In this document: positions 1-11,869 of the stretch, piece by piece
Layout of the letters: each line of letters begins with the position of its first letter
Position numbering within the stretch: the first letter of the stretch is position 1
Source of the DNA: Caprella mutica
Lineage: Eukaryota > Arthropoda > Malacostraca > Amphipoda > Caprellidae
Assembly: GCA_947561585.1 (NCBI GenBank)
Contig: CANNZV010002503.1
Coordinates: 1-64,000 of the forward strand
Length of the DNA stretch: 64,000 nt
Direction: 5' to 3'
The notes under the pieces: model-generated
Databases searched by the model: none
What the model saw: the letters and a program-made list of their open reading frames with translations, nothing else
What the model was told of the DNA's origin: nothing
Made by a program: the position numbers and the translations under genes

Positions 1-1846
1 CATCATCACAGTGACTCTTTTCTCTGATAGTACATCATCACAGTGACTCTTTCTCCGATAGTACATCATCACAGTGACTCTTTTCTCTGATAGTACATCA
101 TCACAGTGACTCTTTTCTCTGATAGTACATCATCATAGTGACTCTTTTCTCTGATAGTACATCATCACAGTGACTCTTTTCTCTGATAGTACATCATCAC
201 AGTGACTCTTTTCTCTGATAGTACATCATCACAGTGACTCTTTTCTCCGATAGTACATTATCTCAGTGACTCTTTTCTCTGATAGTACATCATCACAGTG
301 ACTCTTTTCTCTGATAGTACATCATCACAGTGACTCTTTTCTCTGATAGTACATCATCACAGTGACTCTTTTCTCTGATAGTACATCATCACAGTGACTC
401 TTTTCTCCGATAGTACATCATCACAGTGACTCTTTTCTCTGATAGTACATCATCATAGTGACTCTTTTCTCTGATAGTACATCATCACAGTGACTCTTTT
501 CTCCGATAGTACATCATCACAGTGACTCTTTTCTCTGATAGTACATCATCACAGTGACTCTTTTCTCTGATAGTACATCATCATAGTGACTCTTTTCTCT
601 GATAGTACATCATCATAGTGACTTTTTTCTCTGATAGTACATCATCACAGTGACTCTTTTCTCTAATAGTACATCATCACAGTGACTCTTTTATTTGATA
701 GTACATCATCACAGTGACTCTTTTCTCTAATAGTACATCATCACAGTGACTCTTTTCTCTGATAGTACATCATCCTAGTGACTCTTTTCTCTGATAGTAC
801 ATCATCACAGTGACTCTTTTCTCTGATAGTACATCATCACAGTGACTTTTCTCCGATAGTACATCATCACAGTTACTATTTTCTCCGATAGTACATCATC
901 ACAGTGACTATTTTCTCTGATAGTACATCATCACAGTGACTATTTTCTCTGATAGTACATCATCACAGTGACTCTTTTCTCTAATAGTACATCATCACAG
1001 AGACTCTTTTCTCTGATAGTACATCATCACAGTGACTCTTTTCTCTGATAGTACATCATCACAGTGACTCTTTTCTCTGATAGTACATCATCACAGTGAC
1101 TCTTTTCTCTGATAGTACATCATCACAGTGACTCTTTTCTCTGATAGTACATCATCACAGTGACTCTTTTCTCTGATAGTACATCAACTCTTTCCTCTGA
1201 TAGTACATCATCACAGTGACTCTTTTCTCTGATAGTATATCATCTCAGTGACTCTTTCCTATGACAGTAAATCATCACAGTGACTCTTTCCTCTGATAGT
1301 ACATCATCACAGTGATTCTTTACTCTGATGGTACATCATCACAGTGACTCTTTTCTCTGATAGTACATCATCACAGTGACTTTTTTCTCTGATAGTACAT
1401 CATCACAGTGACTCTTTTCTCCGATAGTACATCATCACAGTGACTCTTTTCTCCGATAGTACATCATCACAGTGACTCTTTTCTCTGATAGTACATCATC
1501 ACAGTGACTTTTTTCTCTGATAGTACATCATCACAGTGACTCTTTTCTCTGATAGTACATCATCACAGTGACTCTTTTCTCTGATAGTACATCATCACAG
1601 TGACTCTTTTCTCTGATAGTACATCATCACAGTGACTCTTTTCTCTGATAGTACATCATCACAGTGACTCTTTTCTCTGATAGTACATCATCACAGTGAC
1701 TCTTTTCTCTGATAATACATCATCACAGTGACTCTTTTCTCTGATAGTACATCATCGCAGTGACTCTTTTCTCTGATAGTATGTCATCACAGTGACTTTT
1801 TTCTCCGATAGTACATCATCACAGTGACTATTTTCTTGATAGTACC
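1..1846. repeat. 32-bp minisatellite array, about 57 copies, cut by the window start
   Basis: A 32-bp unit (core catcatcacagtgactc followed by ttttctctgatagta) repeats head to tail to about 1846, where it decays. Copies are very alike; recurrent variants are ctccgata for ctctgata and catcatag for catcacag. A few copies have lost bases, for example near 1188. No reading frame runs through it because 32 is not a multiple of three. The array continues off the left edge, so its true length is unknown. Confidence 0.97.
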
Positions 1847-2969
1847 AACACTATAACCTTCCTTGACTATTTTTATCAGCAATATCTAGTGTGTTTTATA
1901 CAGTCCAATATGTCTCGCTCTATAATTAGAGCTGCTTTTTTTTCTGGCGTAAAAATTGCTTTCAATATAAGGATTTGTAGGGCATTATTTTTTTCAGGGG
2001 CTGCATATATTATGGAGTTACGGGAGAGGGTTAATTTATATCTTATTAGCAGATTTCAATCTATATTATGACATTATTTGCATAGGGTTAAATACCTCAT
2101 TGTGAATTAAGTTAATACCACAGCTTTATACTATATATGTACAAATTGTACATATCATATAGTTTTTCAGTTTCTTGGATTAAAATGAAAGTAACTATTT
2201 CAGAAGTTATTCGCATCTTTACCATCATGTTATTGTTTACTCTATTTTTTTAATAAGAGTACATTCAAAATAATTCAAACCGATGACATGAATTAAGACT
2301 CTATCAGTGAAAACTGAGTATTTAAGATATACCGTTGTTGAAATTAATGAGCGATATACATTTTTAATTGGTAAACTTGTTTGCATCCAAATAATGTACT
2401 TAAACTTTAAAGGTCACTGTTTTATTTCTATTTCCCAAAGACATTTCCAATCCGATTGTTGAAGCCGAGCATCTTCACAATGGTCGAGTGGTTCGGTTCG
2501 AATCCACAAAGAGATCAGTGGCTGTACGGAGGCGCCTAGTATTTTTTCTATCGTATTCAAATAAGGTGGTGATTTGAATGAGGAGGCACGGGTTATTTTT
2601 TGTGTATTCAAATAAGCTTTCGAATTTAATGGCTGAAGACACGGGCCTTTCCTTTATTTCAAAGCGTGTATGCAAATATTATCTTTTGACCTTAGTTTGC
2701 GATGAAAGGATTCGAACACGAGCTGATTGTACTTTGTCTGAGGTTGAATGTCAGTTAGAGGAAGATATTTATTTAATTATTTAAAATAATGCCGATTAGG
2801 ACTTGTTCAAGGTTGTTCATATCTTTATTTGGATTGATTGTATTCACAATTTGATTGAAATTATTGTAAATTTATTTATACTGTTTAATGTTACACATAA
2901 TAATTATTATTATTATTTATTTGTCGCGCTTTCTATTCGCTTAAATATTATTAAATGGTTTGCTTTTTA
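1847..2969. other. AT-rich spacer with no supported gene
   Basis: Only short chance reading frames occur. At 2492-2502 there is a ggttcgaatcc string like the B box of a tRNA gene, and a second reverse B-box-like string near 2709, but no cloverleaf can be drawn around either. The word gtattcaaataag occurs twice near 2552 and 2603. These could be remnants of tRNA-derived SINEs. Confidence 0.5.
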
Positions 2970-4160
2970 TGTTTATCCTTTTTACCATGTTTATCCTATT
3001 TCTCATGTTTATCCTTTTTACCATGTTTATCCTTTTTACCATGTTTATATCCTTTTTACCATGTTTATATCCTTTTTACCATGTTTATCCTTTTTACCAT
3101 GTTTATCCTTTTTACCATGTTTATATCCTTTTTACCATGTTTATATCCTTTTTTACCATGTTTATATCCTTTTTACCATGTTTATCCTTTTTACCATGTT
3201 TATCCTTTTTACCATGTTTATCCTTTTTACCATGTTTATCCTTTTTACCATGTGTATCCTTTTTACTGTGTTTATCATTTTTACCATGTTTATCCTTTTT
3301 ACCATGTTTATTCTTTTTACTGTGTTTATCATTTTTACCATGTTTATCCTTTTTACCATGTTTATCCTTTTTACCATGTTTATTCTTTTTACTGTGTTTA
3401 TCTTTTTTACCATGTTTATCCTTTTTACCATGTTTATCTTTTTTACCATGTTTATCCTTTTACCATGTTTATCCTTTTTACCATGTTTATCCTTTTTACC
3501 ATGTTTATCCTTTTTACCATGTTTATTCTTTTTACTGTGTTTATCTTTTTTACCATGTTTATCATTTTTACCATGTTTATCTGTTTTTACCATGTTTATC
3601 TTTTTTTACCATGTTTATTCTTTTTACTGTGTTTATCTTTTTTACCATGTTTATTCTTTTTACTGTGTTTATTCTTTTTACTGTGTTTATCTTTTTTACC
3701 ATGTTTATCCTTTTTACCATGTTTATCCTTTTTACTGTGTTTATCTTTTTTACCATGTTTATCCTTTTTACTGTGTTTATCCTTTTTACCATGTTTATCC
3801 TTTTTACTGTGTTTATCCTTTTTACCATGTTTATTCTTTTTACTGTGTTTATCTTTTTTACCATGTTTATCTTTTTTACCATGTTTATTTTTTTTATTGT
3901 GTTTATCTTTTTTACCATGTTTATCCTTTTTACCATGTTTATCCTTTTTACCATGTTTATCCTTTTTACTGTTGTTTTATCCTTTTTACCATGTTTATTC
4001 TTTTTACTGTGTTTATCTTTTTTACCATGTTTATCTTTTTTACCATGTTTATTTTTTTTATTGTGTTTATCTTTTTTACCATGTTTATCTTTTTTACCAT
4101 GTTTATTTTTTTTATTGTGTTTATCTTTTTTACCATGTTTATCCTTTTTACCATGTTTAT
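2970..4160. repeat. 18-bp minisatellite array, about 65 copies
   Basis: The unit is tttatcctttttaccatg, with frequent variants in which accatg becomes actgtg and occasional one- or two-base slips. Because 18 is a multiple of three, all frames stay open over long stretches and yield low-complexity predictions of over 400 residues on the plus strand and Lys-rich ones on the minus strand. These are not genes. The right edge merges into the end of a dispersed element at about 4165. Confidence 0.97.
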
Positions 4161-4164
4161 CATT

Positions 4165-4528
4165 TTTTTTAACGTTACTTGCAGTTTTAGAGGATAGCGC
4201 TAGGGTTATGCTCTTCAACTACGAGGTCTTAGATTTTTGTGTTAGGTAGGCTCGTAGGCTTCATTTACTATCACCTCTTCATTTTCCTCTTCCATCCGTG
4301 AGTGCAGTCACCGGTGCTTCCCTTTTCGTCATATTCCTTAGTAAGTGACTGCATTCACGGAGTAGCTTTTCTGCATCCATGAGCATTGTCACCGACGGTG
4401 GTAAGTGACTTTGTTCATGGAGCCACTTTCCTATCTGACTGCTTCTTCTAGTCCCTTGTATTAAATTCCCTCTGACATCAGCGATATGGCCTTTGGTTCC
4501 GAAGTTGACAGACGTTGAACCCCCCTCT
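4165..4528 (-). repeat. Family S dispersed element, near full length
   Basis: About 360 bp matching, in reverse orientation, the copy at 32935-33285. Shared blocks include tcacctcttcattttcctc, ccatgagcattgtcaccga and the outer edge around gacgttgaaccc. One end reads ttaacgttacttgcag and the other gtttaacgtctgc in the sister copy, so the two ends share a short inverted TTTAACG. It carries a chance 93-codon frame on the minus strand. Class is unknown: a SINE or a small DNA element are both possible. Confidence 0.75.
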
Positions 4529-4639
4529 GAATAAATAATATCGTCGGTCATTCGTTTCATTCAACCAGTTGGGTTTGATGAAATAGGGTGAAGGTTGCCC
4601 TTCTGCTCATTTGAATATTGTGACAAATTGTACCTTTAA

Positions 4640-5915
4640 CCGTTGTTGGTTGTTTTAACCCTTCACTGAATGTCTTATTTAACAACTGTTTGGTGGTAGT
4701 TTTTACCATTCACTGTGCACTTCTTTACAACTATTGGTGGTTGTTTTAACCCTTCACTGTGCACTTTATTTACAACTATTGGTGGTTGTTTTAACTCTTC
4801 ACTGTGCACTTTATTCACAACTATTGGTGGTTGTTTTAACCCTTCACTGTGAACTTTATTTACAACTATTGGTGGTTGTTTTAACTCTTCACTGTGCACT
4901 TTATTCACAACTATTGGTGGTTGTTTTAACCCTTCACTGTGCACTTTATTTACAACTATTGGTGGTTGTTTTAACCCTCCACTGTGCACTTTATTTACAA
5001 CTATTTGTGGTTGTTTTTACTCTTCACTGTGCACTTTATTTACAACTATTGGTAGTGGTTTTAACCCTTCACTGTGCACTTTATTTACAACTTTGGTGGT
5101 TGTTTTAACCCTTCACTGTGCACTTTATTTACAACTATTGGTGGTTGTTTTAACTCTTCACTGTGCACTTTATTTACAACTAATGGTGGTTGTTTTTACC
5201 TTTCACTGTGCACTTTATTTACAACTATTGGTGGTTGTTTAACCCTTCACTGTGCACTTTATTTACAACTATTGGTGGTTGTTTTAACCCTCCACTGTGC
5301 ACTTTATTTACAACTATTGGTGGTTGTTTTAACCCTTCACTGTGTGCACTTTATTTACAACTATTGGTGGTTGTTTTAACTCTTCACTGTGCACTTTATT
5401 TACAACTAATGGTGGTTGTTTTTACCTTTCACTGTGCACTTTATTTACAACTATTGGTGGTTGTTTTAACCCTTCACTGTGCACTTTATTTACAACTATT
5501 GGTGGTTGTTTTAACCCTTCACTGTGCACTTTATTCACAACTATTGGTGGTTGTTTTAACCCTCACTGTGCACTTTATTCACAAGTATTGGTGGTTGTTT
5601 TAAACCCTTCACTGTGCATTTTATTTACAACTATTGGTGGTTGTTTTAACCCTTCATTGTGCACTTTATTTACAACTATTGATGGTTGTTTTAAGCCTTC
5701 ACTGTGCACTTTATTTACAACTATTGGTGGTTGTTTTAACTCTTCACTGTGCATTTTATTTACAACTATTGGTGGTTGTTTTAACCCTTCACTGTGCATT
5801 TTATTTACAACTATTGGTGGTTGTTTTAACCCTTCACTGTGCACTTTATTTGTAACGATTGGTGGTTGTTTTAACCCTTCACTGTGCACTTTATTCACAA
5901 GTATTGGTGGTTGTT
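4640..5915. repeat. 45-bp minisatellite array, about 28 copies
   Basis: The unit contains tttacaactattggtggtt then gttttaacccttcactgtgc. Small indels (for example near 5093, 5240 and 5343) shift the frame between runs of units, which is why several overlapping low-complexity frames appear on both strands. Not protein coding. Confidence 0.97.
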
Positions 5916-6398
5916 TTACAAGAAGGTACTAGAAGTTTTTATAAAACATTGAAATTAAAATGTGAATCCAAACTAAAAAAAATATATTCTTAATTTACAT
6001 AATTTATTAAAATATATTCATATATTTATAAAAATAATTTTTCTTCTACTTTATTGTTTATTTTACTTAGTTTGTTATGTGCATTTGATATTATTCTGCA
6101 CAGTTTATTGTCAAAATTTGGTACACCAAAGAATTAGTCTTTGTAAAGGCATTTTTTCCACATATATCGTTAATTCTTTTCATATTCCAAAAATAATCAA
6201 AACATGAAACACGAATACTGAATTTATCATAATTATTTTGAATGAAGTGTCTCCAAATTCCATATACAGCAAATATTTCTCATAAATAATCAATATTTCT
6301 TTGTAACATGGTAGATAAATAAAATTATATGTTTCTCTGTGAAAACATTTGTTTCCACTGCTTTAAGAACATTTCTGAAACATTGCATTACCTTCTTC
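5916..6398. other. AT-rich spacer, nothing recognised
   Basis: Very AT-rich sequence with no reading frame of note, no tandem structure and no inverted repeat that I could see. Confidence 0.5.
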
Positions 6399-6491
6399 TT
6401 CCCTCGTATTTACGGCAACTCTCTCCTTCGTATTTACGGCAACTCTCTCCCTCGTATTTACGGCAACTCTCTCGTATTTACGGCAACTCTC
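6399..6491. repeat. 24-bp tandem repeat, 4 copies
   Basis: Four copies of cgtatttacggcaactctct, with cctt or ccct spacers in all but one copy. Confidence 0.9.
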
Positions 6492-6529
6492 TCCCTTGCT
6501 AGATAACGATCTCCCTTCCCTCCCTTTTC

Positions 6530-6720
6530 ATTTCTATTTGCGACTCAAGATGGCGCCACCAATCAATATATCCTTTTGCTTGCCTCTATTTATAGCATGT
6601 CAAGCTGGGTCACAACAATGGGTGCTATGTGTCCCTTGGTCACTTTGACCCAGAGAATAGCAGTCTGGTCAATACAGAGATGTGTCAACTGATTGGTCAT
6701 GAAAACCATTGCTTAGTGAT
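6530..6720. promoter_or_regulatory. Possible regulatory island (YY1-like and CCAAT motifs)
   Basis: GC-richer than its surroundings. It contains aagatggcgccaccaatc at 6547-6564, which combines a YY1-like core (AAGATGGCG) with a CCAAT box. No TATA box, coding exon or transcript evidence is visible, so the role is only suggested by the motifs. Confidence 0.2.
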
Positions 6721-7222
6721 TTTCATCTGATTTCATTTTTCTGGAATTATTGCCCGTAATTCATTTGCTATAGTTTATTATTGCCCATATTTAATTCACT
6801 ATTGGTATTTCATTACGGGAATTCATTATTCAATAGCATTAAAATAGCATTATTTCATTTAATACTAATGTAATTTACTATACCTATTCACAGTGGTACA
6901 TTTAGCTTTCTTCTGATATCTTATTATTCAAATTAGATAGCTTTCACTCAGGCTAACATTTGTATTGATAGCTTCGAACGTTTTATCTTCTTTAACTAGA
7001 TAAGATAAGGACTGTAGATATATCTAAGTCACTATATCCTGTCACAATGTATAGGATATCACTTATTAGAACTAAAGAAATGTATACTTATAATTTATTT
7101 TGATGTGGCAGATTGAAATATTAATTCATTCATTGAGGTTCAAGTTACGGCTCACAAAATAAGGTAAAATAGTAATTATTTGTTCATTGCCTATTTTTCT
7201 AACCCGAAAAAAATATATATTC
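6721..7222. other. AT-rich spacer, nothing recognised
   Basis: No reading frame, tandem repeat or clear inverted repeat was seen in this stretch. Confidence 0.5.
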
Positions 7223-7382
7223 TAGAGGTAAATTCTGAGTTGATGGGCGGTTTCACATTTTCGATCATATAAGAAAATATATATTATAATTATTATTTAA
7301 TTCGTTACTTTAATTCTTAAATGAATAATTCCATACATGATCGAAAATGTGAAAACGTCCAAGAAATGATTATACTTACCAC
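7223..7382. mobile_element. MITE-A copy (diverged)
   Basis: Inverted termini: the left side reads ggtttcacattttcgatcat and the right side returns as atgatcgaaaatgtgaaaac. Both ends resemble the tagggtaagttccgag terminus of the family. No coding capacity. Confidence 0.7.
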
Positions 7383-7495
7383 GCCTTTACTATGTATTAT
7401 TTTAATTGTTTTAACAACCCATTTCAGCAGCCCAACCTGTAAATTATGATGTGTGATCTTTGAAACTGTGATGTATGTATTCATTCATTGGTGTA

Positions 7496-7562
7496 TGATG
7501 TGTTCATGGAGTAGCTTTTCTGCATCCATGTAGCCAGTTTATGGCCTTGGATTCCGAAGCAG
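7496..7562 (-). repeat. Family S fragment
   Basis: Contains ggagtagcttttctgcatcc and a block ending in ggattccgaagcagac, both found in the longer family S copies, with the middle deleted. Confidence 0.6.
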
Positions 7563-7679
7563 ACTTATCTGTGATGTATTTACCTACTGTTTATACATTT
7601 ATGATATATTTACCTATAATTTATATTTTATAATATATTTAGCTATGGTTTAAGTATTTTGGTGTATATATCTATTGTA

Positions 7680-7990
7680 ACTGTTTGTGTGCCATCCCCC
7701 ACGTGGTGGTAAGGCCCATAGCGCCTCTAGAGGGCCCCGCCCCATTGGTACTATAGGTAACAGAGTCCTATGCAAATTACATAGAGCATCAGTCGTCAGA
7801 AATCAATAACCCGATCGAAAAGGGGAGACGACTATTTCAATTACGCCAGCCTAAGCTATTTTCTTTGGGTGTTACAGGCCCTGCTACTGTAACACTAGTG
7901 TTACAGTAGTGCTGTAACACTAGTGCTGTAGTGTTACGCATTCACTAGTTACAGTGAATAAGGGGGGTGTGACGTCAAACCTAAGGATGT
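7680..7990. other. GC-richer island with a perfect 26-bp palindrome
   Basis: The island starts with gccatcccccacgtggtggt, includes a POU octamer (atgcaaat at 7771-7778) and a perfect palindrome at 7884-7909 centred on aacactagtgtt. The palindrome is followed by degenerate copies of the same word up to about 7937. The sequence has no reading frame of note. It could be a transposon end, an old promoter or an insulator; none can be decided. Confidence 0.5.
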
Positions 7991-8895
7991 CAGTCAACTG
8001 ATTTTCTGAAATGAAAAGATTGAATAGAAGCCATAGGAATGTTAGGAGTTGTAGTGATTCTTTGATTTATTCTCTACGTAAGTAGCCAAAGAAAAGAGTC
8101 TCCGCATTATGTTAACTTATCAAATCACAGTATTCTTGTTTCCTATTATTTTCAAATTTTATAAATTTGTAGTCGTGTACCCATTGCAATTCTAAAATAT
8201 CCATCAGGATTATAGAATTAGTATATTTAATTTTTTGAAATGTAAAATTAGTAAAAAATGAAAAAATAAAATCATGAAGGATATACTTTACATTGTACAG
8301 TTGAAGAAAACCGTATTTGTGATGATTTTAAAAACAGTTTACTAATTTCACACTTTTAAATAGAAACTTTACTAATTGTAATGTTTGTAGATGTTTATAA
8401 TTGGTTTGGGTACACGATGACAACAAATTTGTAAGGTTTGAAAATAAGGAAATTAGAAAAATGTGATTTGAGTAAAATCATCTTTTCTCTGTTAGTAACT
8501 TAGTACATAAACTAATTATTTACTATTTTACATATCAATGTTGTTGGTTTTGTTTATGATATTTATAACTTTTATTTGAATGCATGCAAACTGTATTATT
8601 AACAGTTTAGTTAATTGATGTTGATGTATATTAAGTTATTTTGAAGTTATTTCTATTAGACGAAAAAATTATTATTATAATTATACTCACATGCTCCTTG
8701 CTTTTATTTGTAATTACATACAAATTGCTACAAGTATTATGCATTTGTATCCAAAATTATTTGGTTTGTTACTTTATTATGTTTTTATTTTTTGAGGTGA
8801 TTATTTCACGGTAACTACAATAAACATCGATATTATTATCCAAATGAGGTTATTAGAAGCAATTGGTTCAGAAATTCAACATGTCCATCCCATTT
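7991..8895. other. AT-rich spacer, nothing recognised
   Basis: Low-complexity AT-rich sequence with no gene, array or clear mobile element. Confidence 0.5.
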
Positions 8896-9096
8896 TAGGG
8901 TACGTTCCGTGTTATCGCACAGTTCCACATTTTCGAACACGTATTTTTGAATAATTTATAATAATTATTATTTAATTTATATTTCAATTGGCATCCATGA
9001 TACCAATTAAAATAGAAGTTAAGTATAATTATTATTATATTTTCTTTTCTTACGTGTCCGAAATTGTAGAACCTAACTATAACTTGGAACTTAGAA
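8896..9096. mobile_element. MITE-A copy
   Basis: Starts tagggtacgttccgtgttat and ends with the inverted form around aacttggaacttagaacc. The inner arms read cacattttcgaacacg and cgtgtccgaaattgtag. The centre carries ggcatccatgatacc, a word shared by other copies. Confidence 0.8.
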
Positions 9097-9419
9097 CCTT
9101 TCTACCAAGAATATTTCACAGAGCATAAAATTGCTGTTTGTTAAATGTAGCACAATAATTATAGAAGTCTAAGTATCTGTTTATTACTCACCTATACTGA
9201 GTGAGAGTTATTGAGCTAGGGTTGGATTTTTAAACCTTTAACAAATTCACGACTTTAAACTTTCATCACAGAGCATCAACTAATTCTGGCAACTAATACT
9301 TGGAACATTTTTCAATGGGCTTAGGTTCTTGAACTTTAAATACAATTTTGTTTAATTATAATTCATAGAAAATGGAATGTTTATAAAGGAGTACCAATTA
9401 TATAGTTATTGTGACTTAC

Positions 9420-9453
9420 CTCAGTCTTATTACCATTTGGTAATAAGACTGAG
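9420..9453. repeat. Perfect palindrome, two 16-bp arms with a TT spacer
   Basis: The left arm is ctcagtcttattacca and the right arm is its exact reverse complement. It would form a stable hairpin in RNA or cruciform in DNA. No flanking gene explains it; it may be the core of a small foldback element. Confidence 0.9.
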
Positions 9454-10189
9454 TCGTGAATTGGGAATAATTTGGTAATAAAGCAGGGCCTGCCTGTAAT
9501 ATTATAATTCAAATTTTAACAGAGCAAGATTTATTTGAAGTATTACTATTTTTTGCTCTATTTGAATTAAAATAAACATAAATTGTGTTGTGAAGATTTT
9601 CGTATATTTATTTTTATGTGTCATTTATTTGTAACTATGTATATTGTTTGGTATTTTTGAATAATTGAATATATCATTCAATAAGTGAACTTATATTTCC
9701 CGCACTGACTGTGGTAGATGGAGGTAAAGGTGGCTCTTCGGTCCATTTATTTATTTATTTTTCTTTTACCTTAATATTTTTTTTTACTTTTACATTTATT
9801 TATTTTCTCGGGTATATATATATAAGTATAAGTATTCTCTCTATTTTATAACATGGCATCATTGGTTATATTTCGCTTGCTATCTACCCTTCATTTTCCT
9901 CTTCCATGGCTTCTTTTTCAAATTGGTAGTCTATGTTCCGTATGTCGAAGCCGTGTGATGTATCGAAATAGTAATGAGGACACTGCCTACTACAGATACT
10001 CATGACCTTATCAAATGTATTAAACTTACATTTTACACCACAGTACTCGGAAAGTTGGAGTTGACACAGAACACCAACCAGTCTGAACTTTACGATTTCT
10101 TATTACCTATCGAATATATATCACTTGGACGCTATTGGAAAATTGGCCGTATAAACCAAAGATGCATGTTTGCTCATAAAATACACGGT
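9454..10189. other. Spacer with low-complexity stretches
   Basis: Contains a short tttattta repeat near 9748 and a tatata run near 9814. A small block near 9887-9907 resembles the family S word cttcattttcctcttcca. The 85-codon frame at 9974-10231 has no recognisable features and its end runs into the next array, so I do not call it a gene. Confidence 0.45.
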
Positions 10190-10630
10190 TGTTTCACATG
10201 TTGCATGTTAGTTGCACATGTTTCATGTTAGTTGCACATGTTGCATGTTAGTTGCACATGCTACTTGTTAGTTTCACATGCTGCTTGTTAGTTGCACATG
10301 CTGCATGTTAGTTGCACATGCTACTTGTTAGTTTCACATGCTGCTTGTTAGTTGCACATGCTGCATGTTAGTTGCACATGCTACTTGTTAGTTTCACATG
10401 CTGCTTGTTAGTTGCACATGCTGCATGTTAGTTGCACATGCTACTTGTTAGTTTCACATGGTGCTTGTTAGTTTCACATGCTGCATGTTAGTTGCAAATG
10501 CTGCGTGTTTCTTTCACATGCTGCGTGTTTCTTTCACATGCTGCATGTTTCTTTCACATGCTGCATGTTTCTTTCACATTCTGCATGTTAATTTCACATT
10601 CTGCATGTTTCTTTCACATGCTGCATGTTT
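10190..10630. repeat. 20-bp minisatellite with 60-bp higher-order pattern
   Basis: About 22 units of the form ttgcacatgctgcatgttag. In the first half, three unit types (ctac-ttg, ctgc-ttg, ctgc-atg) rotate in a fixed order to give a 60-bp higher-order unit repeated about four times. The right half changes to a tttctttcacatgctgcatg version. Confidence 0.95.
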
Positions 10631-11061
10631 CAAAGCAGTTCCCATAGATAGCATCTTTCTCTCCAATCTCCGTATCTAATTTATGCAGTCACTGCCAATA
10701 AATTGTAGCGTAGAATGCATAGGCAAGCAGAGACATTAAGAAGCTAGGGCTTAATAGTCATAGGCTAGAACTGCAGCACGCGTTAACCCTTCATACAGCG
10801 CTACTTTCAACCTTCCAAACCCCATGCTTAGCCTACGGTAGGCAGGCTAGTTCTCCTACACAGCACTGTCCCCAGCACGAGTTCTGAACTACCTACCGTA
10901 TTCAAATGAGAGCTGGAATAACAAGCTATAAACACTCACCCTCACCCCTCCCCCCCCCCCCTCTCTTGCTTGAGAGTTCACACCGCCATTTAATATATAT
11001 CTTACATATACTACAAATGGAATATATTGAACAGAAAAGTTATATCTAGTGGATTTTAATT
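10631..11061. other. GC-richer spacer with a 12-base C run
   Basis: Moderately GC-rich, contains a C run at 10950-10961 in a pyrimidine-rich tract, and the word cgtattcaaatgag that recurs near 13667. No gene model is supported. Confidence 0.4.
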
Positions 11062-11165
11062 TAGTGGGGGTTTAACGTCTGCTTCAGAAGCAAAGGCCAT
11101 ATCGCTAACGGCAGTAGGAAATGAAATACAAGGGACTGGAAGAAGCAGTCTGAAAGGAAAGTGAT
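11062..11165 (+). repeat. Family S fragment (left end)
   Basis: Starts gggtttaacgtctgcttcag and continues through aaggccatatcgctaacg and agggactggaagaagcagtc, matching the left end of the copy at 32935-33285. Confidence 0.8.
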
Positions 11166-11639
11166 TTCATTATGTTTTAAAGATTGATGTGTAACTAATT
11201 TTAATCATGTGAAACAATCAACACTCTTTAAATCATTTGGCATTGTTTTTTTTTTTATTATTTTTAGTTCGTTAATTTATCTAGAAATGAAATAATATCT
11301 AACTCCTATTTACGTGTGAAAAAACTCTATATCATATAAACATCTATATATATATTGAAAAAACTTATGAATCTGATTTATATATTTCTGTATTTATTTT
11401 GCACATAACTAAATTAATTTTTTTTTAATTAGTATTTAAATTTAAATGATTTAATAAGTCCATTATTTCCAATAAAATTATTGATTATAAAGGAATACAT
11501 TTTCATCAATTTCCATATATTTTTTCCTGTGCATTTTTGTGACGAAATTCTATGCGATGCTTGCAGCTTCAAGCATTAGAAGGAGGCAGAAAAGCTACTG
11601 TGTTTGCTATGAGGGGAAAAATTGATGAGCTACGAGCCC

Positions 11640-11745
11640 TTGGGGGAAAGGAAAGGGGTGGGGGATGTGCAATGGGGGGGGGGGGGTGAGATAGAGGGGG
11701 ATATTTATTTTGATGGTTGGAGTGGGGGGGATTATATTAATTAAT
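11640..11745 (+). other. G-rich tract with G-quadruplex potential
   Basis: Several runs of four or more G, including a 13-base G run at 11674-11686 and further runs near 11695 and 11726. At least four separate G runs lie close enough to form a quadruplex on the plus strand. Confidence 0.7.
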
Positions 11746-11869
11746 AGTTTCCAAACCGTAAGTAATTTCTTTCTTTCAATAAATACATGTTTTGTTTTAT
11801 TATAGTCGTTATTTGATGATATAGAATTGTTTTCTAATACTTTTATTACCTATTTATTTATTTGCAATC

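Noticed and set aside
1..1846. CRISPR array
   Set aside because: Units are contiguous copies with no unique spacers, in eukaryotic DNA without cas genes. The same applies to every other array here.
1..1846. AP-1 binding site cluster (tgactc in each 32-bp unit)
   Set aside because: The word is tgactctt, only a half match to TGASTCA, and repetition simply follows from the array.
2460..2540. tRNA gene around the ggttcgaatcc B box
   Set aside because: No A box at the right distance and no acceptor or anticodon stem; at most a SINE relic.
2803..4249. Long ORFs of 400-464 residues over the 18-bp array
   Set aside because: All frames are open because the unit is 18 bp; composition is pure repeat and there is no promoter, splice or domain evidence.
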